NCBI RefSeq assembly: GCF_003399445.1
Contig: NZ_QUQO01000002.1
Location: forward strand, 248,001-312,000
Reading direction: 5' to 3'
Source: Parvularcula marina
GTDB lineage: Bacteria > Pseudomonadota > Alphaproteobacteria > Caulobacterales > Parvularculaceae
Length of the DNA stretch: 64,000 nucleotides
A program made the position numbers and the translations under genes. The stretch's first letter is position 1. The number at the start of each line of letters is the position of its first letter. Of this stretch, positions 8,300-16,023 are shown in pieces. The notes beneath the pieces are model-generated. The model ran no database searches, was not told the DNA's origin, and saw only the letters and a list, made by a program, of their open reading frames with translations.

Positions 8300-10297
8300 T
8301 CAAATATCGAGTTCGTCGAGGGCGAAGCTCGCATTCTCCTGAATGAACTGGAAGCGCGGTTCAGCTTTACGGCCCATCAGCCGGTCGATTAGAGCATTCG
8401 CATCCGGCGTATCTTCATCGGGCAGATAGACGCGAGCGAGGGTGCGCGTCGCGGGGTCCATCGTCGTCGTCTTGAGGTCGGCGGCATTCATTTCGCCCAA
8501 GCCCTTGAACCGGCCGACATCAACTTTGGCACCTTTGCGGAATTCGCTGGCAAGCTTTTTGTCCCTGTCCGCATCATCCAGCGCATAGACCGTCTTGCCG
8601 CCTTGGCTGAGGCGGTAAAGCGGCGGCTGGGCGAGGAAGAGGCGACCCGCTGAGAGAAGCTGGGGCATCGAGACCTGAAAGAAGGTGATGAGGAGGGCAG
8701 CGATATGCGCGCCGTCGACGTCAGCGTCGGTCATGATGATGATCTTATCGTAGCGCAGATCATCAAGATCGAATTTCGAGCCGAGCCCCACGCCGAGCGC
8801 TGTCGTGATGTCGGAAATTTCCTGATTGCCAGCGATCTTGTCGCGGCTTGAGGAGGCAACGTTGAGGATCTTGCCGCGAAGGGGGAGGATCGCTTGCGTC
8901 TCCCGGCGGCGTGCCTGTTTGGCCGAGCCACCAGCCGAGTCACCCTCGACTAGGAACAGTTCCGTACCCGTCCGGTCTTTCGCCGAACAATCGGCAAGCT
9001 TGCCGGGCAGGCGCAGCTTCTTCATGGCGGAGGCGCGCTGCACCTCCTTTTCCTTGCGGCGGCGGATGCGCTCATCAGCGCGGTCGATGACCCATTCAAG
9101 AAGCTTGTCGGCCTGCTTGGCATTGCCTGCGAGCCAGTGGTCAAAGGCCGGGCGGATCGCCGCTTCGGTCAGCTTCTGGGCTTCGGCAGTGGCCAGCTTG
9201 TCTTTGGTTTGACCCTGGAATTCAGGGTTCGAAACAAAGACGGAGAGAAGTGCGCCGGCGGTGCCGAGCACGTCTTCTGCCGTGATGTTCTGCGCCTTCT
9301 TGTTGTTGGTCAGGTCCGCATAGGCCTTGAGCCCGCGGGACAATGCCGCGCGCAGGCCCTGCTCATGCGTGCCGCCTTCCGGGGTCGGAATGGTGTTGCA
9401 GTAGGAATTGGTGAAGCCATCAGCGATCTGCCCGCCCGGCGTCTGGAAACCAGCGCCGCCCCAGACGACAGCCCATTCGACCGTGCCGTGACCGCCTTCT
9501 TTTTCGACCTTACCGGCAAAAATTTCGTCCGTAACCGTTGGTTTGCCGCCAACGACATGGGCCAGATAATCCTTCAGCCCGTTGGTGAAGTGGAAGGTCT
9601 CTTTCTCCGGCGTCTTGTCGCCTTCGGGAATGATAGCCGGGTCACAAGACCAGCGGATCTCAACGCCGCCGAAAAGATAGGCTTTCGACCGCGTCATCCG
9701 GAAGAGACGCGCAGGTTTGAAAGCCGCGCCCTTGCCGAAAATCTCAGGGTCCGGATGGAAAGTCACCGACGTGCCCCGGCGGTTCGGCGCGTCACCGACT
9801 TTTTTCAGTGTCGAGGTCGGCAGGCCCTTGGAGAATGTCTGACGGTAAAGCGTGCGGCTTCGCGCGACTTCAACCGTCATGTCATCGGAAAGGGCGTTGA
9901 CGACCGAGATGCCGACCCCGTGCAGGCCGCCCGACGTCGCATAGGCTTTGTTCGAGAACTTCCCGCCCGAGTGGAGCGTCGTCATGATGACTTCGAGGGC
10001 GGGCTTTTTATATTTCGGGTGCTTGTCGATCGGGATGCCGCGGCCATTGTCGATGACGGTCAGATGGCCTTCTGCGTTGAGATTTACCTCGATACGTGTG
10101 GCGTGACCGGCGACGGCTTCGTCCATTGCGTTGTCGAGGACTTCCGCAAAGAGGTGGTGCAGAGCGCGTTCATCCGTACCCCCGATATACATGCCTGGCC
10201 GTTTCCTGACCGGCTCAAGCCCCTCAAGGACCTCGATATCCTTCGCGGAGTAATCGCTGTCGGAGAAAAGATCGGCTTTACGCTGGGGACGGGACAT
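8300..10297 (-). CDS. parE: DNA topoisomerase IV subunit B
   Basis: 665 residues from the ATG at 10297, which has AGAGG nine bases upstream. A longer open frame to 10357 adds 20 residues without family support. GHKL ATPase signatures are GLEPVRKRPGMYIGGTDERALHH, DNAMDEA, DNGRGIPID, GLHGVGISVVNALS and QTFSKG. The TOPRIM part has LFLVEGDSAGGSAKQARRR, PLRGKILNV and IIIMTDADVDGAHI. The C-terminus carries RFKGLGEMNAADLKTTTMDP. The lack of the large GyrB insertion and the presence of parC in the same window support ParE over GyrB. The enzyme decatenates daughter chromosomes with ParC, whose gene is at 16024. Confidence 0.93.
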   Translation of the reverse strand: MSRPQRKADLFSDSDYSAKDIEVLEGLEPVRKRPGMYIGGTDERALHHLFAEVLDNAMDEAVAGHATRIEVNLNAEGHLTVIDNGRGIPIDKHPKYKKPALEVIMTTLHSGGKFSNKAYATSGGLHGVGISVVNALSDDMTVEVARSRTLYRQTFSKGLPTSTLKKVGDAPNRRGTSVTFHPDPEIFGKGAAFKPARLFRMTRSKAYLFGGVEIRWSCDPAIIPEGDKTPEKETFHFTNGLKDYLAHVVGGKPTVTDEIFAGKVEKEGGHGTVEWAVVWGGAGFQTPGGQIADGFTNSYCNTIPTPEGGTHEQGLRAALSRGLKAYADLTNNKKAQNITAEDVLGTAGALLSVFVSNPEFQGQTKDKLATAEAQKLTEAAIRPAFDHWLAGNAKQADKLLEWVIDRADERIRRRKEKEVQRASAMKKLRLPGKLADCSAKDRTGTELFLVEGDSAGGSAKQARRRETQAILPLRGKILNVASSSRDKIAGNQEISDITTALGVGLGSKFDLDDLRYDKIIIMTDADVDGAHIAALLITFFQVSMPQLLSAGRLFLAQPPLYRLSQGGKTVYALDDADRDKKLASEFRKGAKVDVGRFKGLGEMNAADLKTTTMDPATRTLARVYLPDEDTPDANALIDRLMGRKAEPRFQFIQENASFALDELDI

Positions 10298-10387
10298 CGG
10301 ACCTCTGGAACGAAGGGGGAACAGTACAAACTGCTCCTCTAGCCTGTTCGTTAGCACCCGCCAAGGGCGGGGAATTCAGAAAGATAT

Positions 10388-10777
10388 TCAGCTTCGGGGC
10401 CGGGCGGGCGGCCGGTAACGCGGATGGGTGTCGAGACGGCTGAGTTTACGCGGGATCGCGGGTGCCGTGTGCTGACGGCTTTCTTCCTCGTCCTCTTTAT
10501 CCTCATCATCGTCTTCGTCATGCCCATTCGGGTCAGTTTCCTCGATCTCCTTGCGAAACCGCTTGGGGATGATTTTGCCGGTTTTCTCAAAAATCTTGTC
10601 CAGCCAGCCCCATTTGCGCCGCGCTTTTTTGAGAAGTTTCTTCGCTGTCTTGTTGGTGCTGACGACGAGAACAGTGCCGATAATCAAAAAGATCCAGCCC
10701 AAAGGCAGGGGCAGGGGGAATAGAACGAGCCCCACGAGGATCATGACGATCCCGATCAGAAAGAGAATAAGTTTCAT
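10388..10777 (-). CDS. PGPGW-type small transmembrane protein
   Basis: 129 residues from the ATG at 10777. The N-terminal half is hydrophobic (LILFLIGIVMILVGLVLFPLPLP, then GWIFLIIGTVLVV) and resembles the putative transmembrane PGPGW family, here with a PLPLGW variant. It is followed by a basic amphipathic segment (KKLLKKARRKWGWLDKIF) and a very acidic, low-complexity C-terminal tail. A longer frame to 10831 is possible but has no better start signal. It is upstream of parE on the same strand. Function unknown. Confidence 0.6.
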   Translation of the reverse strand: MKLILFLIGIVMILVGLVLFPLPLPLGWIFLIIGTVLVVSTNKTAKKLLKKARRKWGWLDKIFEKTGKIIPKRFRKEIEETDPNGHDEDDDEDKEDEEESRQHTAPAIPRKLSRLDTHPRYRPPARPRS

Positions 10778-11054
10778 CAATCGGTCCCAACAACCGCGCC
10801 AACTGTGGCACGAGGGGTCGCCCAAACACAAGCGTTGGCGGGTTGAGCTGGCCTGTTGCGGGTTGGATTATTCTCTCGGTCTCGGAATGTGAAGGGCAGT
10901 TGGCCGAAATGGCCAAGCCAGCCTTGGACAAAAGGCACCGTCAAAATGCCTGAGGGCCGTATGATCTGGCACGTCGCTCATCATCTTTTCTGGCGGTTCA
11001 GAGCATGGCAAGGCATCGTTTCGGCCACCTGCTGAACAAAGGACATATTTCTCG

Positions 11055-12119
11055 ATGAAACAGGCAGACGGTTTGTCCTTCGCCTCTCCCTATCCGGCCC
11101 TGAAGGTGGATCAGGAACGGGAAATCCTGACACGGACGGCTTTGCGTCCCTATCGGGCTGCCGGATATGTCATCCGGAAGGATCGTTTCGGGGAGAAGAC
11201 CCTCATCCATAATTACGGGCACGGCGGGTGCGGGGTCACGCTGTCTTGGGGCTGCGCTAAAGAGGCTGCCGATCTTCTTAAAGACGTGAAGGGCGAGGAC
11301 ATCGCGATCATCGGCGGCGGCGTCATCGGCTTGACGACGGCACGTGTCCTCCAGCAGCGCGGCGCGAAGATTACGGTCTATGCGGAGGAGTATTCACCCG
11401 ACACGACGTCCGATGTGGCGGGCGCCCTGTGGTTTCCTGTTACGCTTTATGATGAGGATGTGGCGACGACAGACTTCCTCTCGCGGTTCCGCAAAGCGGC
11501 GCGTCACGCCTATGAGGTCTTCACCTCACTTCGGGATGATCCGCGTTATGGGGTGTACCCCATGCGCTTTTTTGAACTTGCGGATGAAACCAAAACAGAA
11601 GGCTGGCCCGACCGCGTCGAAGGCAATGATCTTTATCCAGGCTTCACAAGGGTTTCGGAGGAGGAAGCTTTCGGCTTCCCCGATGCTCTGCGCTATGAAG
11701 CCTTGATGATCGATCCGTCCGTCTTCCTGCCTGCCCTCATGGAAGATATCCGTCAGGATGGCGGTGAATTCGTGACACGCAAATTTGCGAGCAGGGACGA
11801 ACTCTCGGGTCTGCCAGAGCCGGTTCTCGTCAATTGCACGGGATATGGCGCGCGGGCGCTTTTCGGGGATGAGGAACTGGTTCCCGTCCGGGGCCAGCTT
11901 ACGCTTCTCGAAGGCCAGCCGGCGATTGATTACGGCTACGCACTGGGACGGGGCGACAGCGAATATCTCTATATGTTTCCGCGCCGAAAGAGTATCGTTC
12001 TGGGCGGCTCAAAACAGGTCGGCAATGACAGTCTGGCCATTGACGGGAGCGCCCGGAGCCGCATGCTGGAAGGGCATAGCGAAATTGCCGAACGGATCGT
12101 CCGGCAGCCAAAAGAATAA
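11055..12119 (+). CDS. D-amino-acid-oxidase-like FAD oxidoreductase with permuted motif order
   Basis: 354 residues. The dinucleotide fold IAIIGGGVIGLTTARVL starts only at about residue 83. Before it lie LRPYR (30-34) and HNYGHGGCGVTLSWGCA (52-68). In animal and yeast D-amino-acid oxidases these two motifs are C-terminal, and the Arg of the RP motif binds the substrate carboxylate. Here the C-terminus ends after YLYMFPRRKSIVLGGSKQVGN and LEGHSEIAERI, which is exactly the block that precedes the RP motif in normal enzymes. The motif order is therefore circularly permuted while all FAD and substrate motifs are kept. The expected reaction is oxidative deamination of a D-amino acid to the 2-oxo acid with H2O2. 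No signal peptide is visible. Two small membrane-protein genes follow. Confidence 0.8.
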   Translation: MKQADGLSFASPYPALKVDQEREILTRTALRPYRAAGYVIRKDRFGEKTLIHNYGHGGCGVTLSWGCAKEAADLLKDVKGEDIAIIGGGVIGLTTARVLQQRGAKITVYAEEYSPDTTSDVAGALWFPVTLYDEDVATTDFLSRFRKAARHAYEVFTSLRDDPRYGVYPMRFFELADETKTEGWPDRVEGNDLYPGFTRVSEEEAFGFPDALRYEALMIDPSVFLPALMEDIRQDGGEFVTRKFASRDELSGLPEPVLVNCTGYGARALFGDEELVPVRGQLTLLEGQPAIDYGYALGRGDSEYLYMFPRRKSIVLGGSKQVGNDSLAIDGSARSRMLEGHSEIAERIVRQPKE

Positions 12120-12138
12120 GACCCTGAAAGGGAGCGCC

Positions 12139-12501
12139 ATGGCAGAGAGAACTTATAAGACGTTCACGGATTTCTTTCCCTATTACCTGCGTGAACATGC
12201 AAAGCCGGGGACTCGTCAGTTCCACTATGTTGGCACGGCACTTGTTATCCTGATTGCCCTTTGGGCAGTTTTTTCAGGCACCTGGTGGGCGCTGTTCCTG
12301 ATGCCGGTTGCGGGATATTTCTTCGCCTGGGTCAGCCATGCCTTTGTCGAGCGGAACAAGCCGGCGACGTTCACCTATCCCCTCTGGTCGTTGGCCGCCG
12401 ATTTTCGCATGTTTTTCCTTGCTGTCTCCGGGCGGCTGGGCCCGCATCTTGAGGCGGCAGGCGTGAGAACCGGCAGCGAAGCCGACAGCCCGGCTGCATG
12501 A
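12139..12501 (+). CDS. DUF962/Mpo1-like membrane protein
   Basis: 120 residues with start codon at 12139 after GGGAG. The sequence has the DUF962 pattern: FFPYYLREHAKPGTRQFHYVGT near the N-terminus, two or more hydrophobic helices, and YFFAWVSHAFVERNKPATF followed by YPLWSLAADFRMF. The conserved His residues (in REHAKP, FHYVGT and SHAFVE) match yeast Mpo1, an iron-dependent dioxygenase acting on 2-hydroxy fatty acids in the membrane. Whether the bacterial relatives share that activity is not established. It lies 19 bp after the flavoenzyme and overlaps the next gene by 4 bp, so it is probably in one operon with both. Confidence 0.75.
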   Translation: MAERTYKTFTDFFPYYLREHAKPGTRQFHYVGTALVILIALWAVFSGTWWALFLMPVAGYFFAWVSHAFVERNKPATFTYPLWSLAADFRMFFLAVSGRLGPHLEAAGVRTGSEADSPAA

Positions 12502-12863
12502 GCCTCTTGAGCGGCCGGACCGGCCGGGCACACATAGCGGGCGGCCTGTTTCTTCTGCTCGTTCTTATCGCGCTCTATGTTCGCGACGACATTATCCGGC
12601 CCTTCGGCGGGGACATCCTCGTCGTCATCTTCCTCTATTTTGCCTTGCGGGCTGTCACGAACTGGCCGCGCGCCACCTCGGCTCTTACGGTTCTCGCGTT
12701 CGCCGTCGCCATCGAGATCAGTCAGGGGCTGGGGCTCGTCGAGCGCCTCAATCTCGATGGCAATCCGCTGGCGAGTGTAATTCTGGGGGCGACCTTCGAT
12801 CCTATGGATCTATTGGCCTATTCGATCGGGGCGGCGCTGGCATTTCTGGCTGACCGCACCTGA
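12498..12863 (+). CDS. DUF2809 family membrane protein
   Basis: 121 residues with four predicted membrane helices. The segments [45 protein letters not shown] and [18 protein letters not shown] fit DUF2809. Relatives are small inner-membrane proteins resembling VanZ-like folds, with no known role. The ATG overlaps the stop of the DUF962 gene (ATGA), implying translational coupling. Confidence 0.75.
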   Translation: MSLLSGRTGRAHIAGGLFLLLVLIALYVRDDIIRPFGGDILVVIFLYFALRAVTNWPRATSALTVLAFAVAIEISQGLGLVERLNLDGNPLASVILGATFDPMDLLAYSIGAALAFLADRT

Positions 12864-12933
12864 AAGACTTGCGCGGCGCGCGCGGTCGGCCCATCTCGTG
12901 CGTTCTGATTTACTGCATGCTAAGAGCGCCGAC

Positions 12934-13809
12934 ATGACCAGTTCGAAAAACAATACCGTCACCATTTCTGCTCCATCGGGCGATGTGAAGATCGGCAATC
13001 ATCTGCCCTTCATGCTGTTCGCTGGCCCTTGCGCCATGGAGAGCCGCGACCACGCGATTGAAGTCTCAAGCGCGATTAAGGAGATCACGGACGATCTAGG
13101 GATCGGCTTTGTCTACAAGACGAGCTTTGACAAGGCGAACCGGACCTCGCTTTCCTCAAAACGCGGCGTTGGCCTTAATGATGCGCTGCCGGTGTTCGCC
13201 GAAGTCAAGGAACGGCTCGGCGTGCCGGTGCTGACGGACATTCATGAGCGCAGCCAATGTGCGCCCGTCGGCGAAGTCGTCGATGTCCTGCAGATCCCGG
13301 CCTTCCTCTGCCGTCAGACGGATCTGCTGATCGCGGCGGCTGAAACGGGCCGCGTCATCAAGATCAAAAAGGGCCAGTTCCTTGCGCCTTGGGACATGAA
13401 GAATGTTGTCTCCAAAGTGACGGATTCCGGCAACCCCAACGTGCTCATCACCGAGCGCGGGGCGAGCTTTGGTTATAATACGCTGGTTACGGATTTCCGC
13501 GGTGTACCGACGATGGCGCGCGATACCGGCGCGCCGATCATCTTCGATGCGACCCATTCCGTCCAGCAACCGGGTGGTCAGGGCGGCACATCCGGCGGTC
13601 AGCGCGAGATGGTCCCGACCCTCGCTCGGGCAGCCGTTGCGGTCGGGGTGGCTGGTATCTTTGCCGAAACCCATCCGGATCCGGACAAAGCGCCTTCCGA
13701 TGGGCCGAACATGATCCCGCTGCATCTCTTGCGCGGCTTCCTTGAAGAGCTGATCGAGCTCGACCGGGTCGCAAAGGCACGTAAGAACCTGCACTGGTTC
13801 GCGGAGTAA
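12934..13809 (+). CDS. kdsA: 3-deoxy-8-phosphooctulonate (KDO-8-P) synthase
   Basis: 291 residues from the ATG at 12934; an in-frame GTG at 12898 would add 12 unlikely residues. It condenses phosphoenolpyruvate with D-arabinose 5-phosphate in KDO synthesis for lipopolysaccharide. Family segments are [92 protein letters not shown] and [21 protein letters not shown]. Cys33 in AGPCAMES is the metal ligand of class II synthases (Asn in the E. coli class I enzyme), so this should be the metal-dependent form. Other KDO and LPS genes are not in the window. Confidence 0.95.
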   Translation: MTSSKNNTVTISAPSGDVKIGNHLPFMLFAGPCAMESRDHAIEVSSAIKEITDDLGIGFVYKTSFDKANRTSLSSKRGVGLNDALPVFAEVKERLGVPVLTDIHERSQCAPVGEVVDVLQIPAFLCRQTDLLIAAAETGRVIKIKKGQFLAPWDMKNVVSKVTDSGNPNVLITERGASFGYNTLVTDFRGVPTMARDTGAPIIFDATHSVQQPGGQGGTSGGQREMVPTLARAAVAVGVAGIFAETHPDPDKAPSDGPNMIPLHLLRGFLEELIELDRVAKARKNLHWFAE

Positions 13810-13813
13810 GCGA

Positions 13814-14356
13814 TTGGCACGCCCGGGGCTTCTGTCTGCCCTGATCCTGTGGGGCGCATCCGCCATCACGCTTGTTACGGTCGCAGTGCTCGCCGTGACA
13901 GGATCGGAGACAAAAGCCCCGCCTGCGGAAGAAACCCTTCCTATAATTCCCGTTGCCTTGCCGGAAATGCCAGACGGCAAACAATTCGAATGCCTGGCGC
14001 TCGCCATCTATCATGAGGCGCGGTCGGAGCCAGGACCTGGGCCGCGCGCAGTCGGGCACGTTGTCCTCAATCGGGTGGAAGATACGCGCTTTCCTGATAC
14101 GGTGTGCAAGGTCGTCAAACAGGGAGGCGAAACGCCGCCCTGCCAGTTTAGCTGGTGGTGCGACGGCAAGCCCGACCGGCCCATCTATCCCCGCCTTTAT
14201 GAACGTTCGAGGATTCTCGCATTTCTTCTGCTGACGGAGGAAGATGAAGACCCGACCGAAGGAGCAGTCTTCTTTCACGCAGATTATGTGACGCCATATT
14301 GGGTGGGTTCATTCGACCGGACGGCGGAGATCGGCCGGCATTATTTTTATAAATAG
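13814..14356 (+). CDS. SleB-like cell wall hydrolase, membrane-anchored
   Basis: 180 residues from a TTG with GGAG seven bases upstream, only four bases after kdsA. An N-terminal helix (about 8-28) acts as anchor or signal. The catalytic domain has the Hydrolase_2/SleB signature: CLALAIYHEARSEPGPGPRAVGHVVLNRV, where the Glu is the presumed catalytic residue, FPDTVCKVV, and CQFSWWCDGKPD. A C-terminal segment with FFHADYVTPYW is typical. Relatives cleave peptidoglycan glycan strands (lytic transglycosylase type), originally in spore cortex. In Gram-negatives they act in the periplasm on the wall. It is probably cotranscribed with kdsA and the next gene. Confidence 0.8.
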   Translation: MARPGLLSALILWGASAITLVTVAVLAVTGSETKAPPAEETLPIIPVALPEMPDGKQFECLALAIYHEARSEPGPGPRAVGHVVLNRVEDTRFPDTVCKVVKQGGETPPCQFSWWCDGKPDRPIYPRLYERSRILAFLLLTEEDEDPTEGAVFFHADYVTPYWVGSFDRTAEIGRHYFYK

Positions 14357-14367
14357 GGGAGGGTGAG

Positions 14368-15972
14368 ATGATCAGAGTTAGCGGCCTCATTGCGGCAATA
14401 TTGATTCTGCATGGCTGTTCAGCAGAAGAACAATCCTCTCCTGTCCCTGCGCCTACAAAAGCAGAGGCCGCTTCTACAATCTATGATCAGCGTCGGGATG
14501 ACTGGCGCATCGGGGCCGTCACTTATCAGATCTTTGTTGACCGTTATGTGCCTGCCGAAAATCTCGACGCCAAGCGGGCGCTTTATGCGCCGCCCAAAAT
14601 CCTGAAGGAGTGGTCCGACCAGCCAGCACGGGGCGAGCCTGTCCCAGAGGCCGGGATTTGGACGCATGAGCTGTCCTTCTGGGGCGGCGATCTGAACAGT
14701 ATCCGGACGAAAGTCGGATATCTTGAGGCGCTAGGCGTCGATGTCGTCTATCTCAACCCGATCCACCTTGCGCCCTCGAACCACAAATATGATGCGATCA
14801 GCTATACGGAGCTGTCGCCCGAATATGGCACATTTGAGGATCTGACCGCGCTGGCCGACGACATTCACGAAGCCGATATGCGGCTCGTCATTGATGGCGT
14901 CTTCAACCATATGGGCCGCCGGTCGGAATGGTTTCTTGCGGCCATGGAGGATGAGAACAGTCCCTATCGCGGCTGGTTCACGATCGGCGAGGAATACCAG
15001 AACGGCTATGTCGGCTGGTGGGGGATCGCCAATCTGCCGGAGCTGAACTGGGAGAACCCGGTCGTACGGGCGCGCATTGTTGACGATGAAGACTCTGTTG
15101 TCCGGAAATGGTTCGACTACGGCATAGATGGTTGGCGGCTAGATGTCGCAACCGAGCTGGGTTTTGACAATCTGACCGCCATCACCAGCGCGGCGCATGA
15201 GGAAAAGGCTGGCAGTCTCGTCATCGGGGAGGTCTGGTCCTATCCGGAGAAATGGACCGGGGCACTTGACGCTGTCATGAATTTCCCCATGCGGGAGATG
15301 ATGTTCCGTTATACCGCTGGCGAGGTGACGGGTGCCCGTTTCGGCGAAGTGGTCGAGGAGATGGCCGAGGATGCCGGGCTCGATCCACTGCTACGAAGCT
15401 GGATCCTGCTCGACAATCACGACACGCCACGCCTGAAAACACTGTATCCGGATGAAGAGGACCGCGCCTTCCTGCAGGCACTGCAATTCACCCTGCCGGG
15501 GGCGCCGCTCCTTTATTATGGTGTCGAAGCCGGGATGTCTGGCGGGCATGATCCTGAGAGCCGCGGGCCCATGGACTGGGAAGGGGCGAGCCCGGACAAT
15601 CCTGAATTCGCGCGGCTCCAACAGTTGATCGAACTGCGTGAAGAGACCCCGGCTTTGCGGATCGGTGATTTCCGGGCGCTCGAAATGGAGGAGCTTCTCG
15701 CCTTCCTGCGGGTCACCGACCACTATGCCGAGACGGTGCTGGTGGTGGCGAACAATAAGGGCGTGCCGGTGACCGAGACCTTCCTCCTGCGCGAAGGCTC
15801 CATCATGAATGGCGAGGAATTCGAGGATCAACTGACGGGCGAGGTCATCAAAAGCGAATCGGCCGTGATGTCGGTGACCGTGCCCCCCATGACGGTGCGC
15901 ATCCTCAAGCCCAAGCTCTGGCGCGAACATACCGAGCGGACAGGGCACAGCCCGTATAAAAATGTGCCCTAG
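14368..15972 (+). CDS. GH13 alpha-amylase family glycosidase, lipoprotein
   Basis: 534 residues. The N-terminus is a lipoprotein signal with lipobox LHGC (Cys17), so the enzyme is expected on a membrane face in the periplasm or at the surface. The GH13 barrel regions are present in order: VDVVYLNPI, DGVFNHMG (about 176-183), GWRLDVATE with the nucleophile Asp259, LVIGEVW with the acid/base Glu288, and LLDNHDTPR with the third acidic residue Asp352. The Asn-rich NHKYDAISYTELSPEYGT loop is typical of neopullulanase/cyclomaltodextrinase or amylase subfamilies. The likely substrate is an alpha-glucan or maltodextrin, and specificity cannot be decided. It lies 11 bp after the wall hydrolase. No maltose transporter or regulator is adjacent. 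Confidence 0.85.
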   Translation: MIRVSGLIAAILILHGCSAEEQSSPVPAPTKAEAASTIYDQRRDDWRIGAVTYQIFVDRYVPAENLDAKRALYAPPKILKEWSDQPARGEPVPEAGIWTHELSFWGGDLNSIRTKVGYLEALGVDVVYLNPIHLAPSNHKYDAISYTELSPEYGTFEDLTALADDIHEADMRLVIDGVFNHMGRRSEWFLAAMEDENSPYRGWFTIGEEYQNGYVGWWGIANLPELNWENPVVRARIVDDEDSVVRKWFDYGIDGWRLDVATELGFDNLTAITSAAHEEKAGSLVIGEVWSYPEKWTGALDAVMNFPMREMMFRYTAGEVTGARFGEVVEEMAEDAGLDPLLRSWILLDNHDTPRLKTLYPDEEDRAFLQALQFTLPGAPLLYYGVEAGMSGGHDPESRGPMDWEGASPDNPEFARLQQLIELREETPALRIGDFRALEMEELLAFLRVTDHYAETVLVVANNKGVPVTETFLLREGSIMNGEEFEDQLTGEVIKSESAVMSVTVPPMTVRILKPKLWREHTERTGHSPYKNVP

Positions 15973-16023
15973 ACAGGGAATGAGAGGACTTCCCCCCGGG
16001 CGCCAATCTGCCTAATCGGGTGT

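Noticed and set aside
9137-10342. A 401-codon plus-strand open frame opposite parE
   Set aside because: parE motifs are unambiguous on the minus strand, and the plus frame has no recognisable domain.
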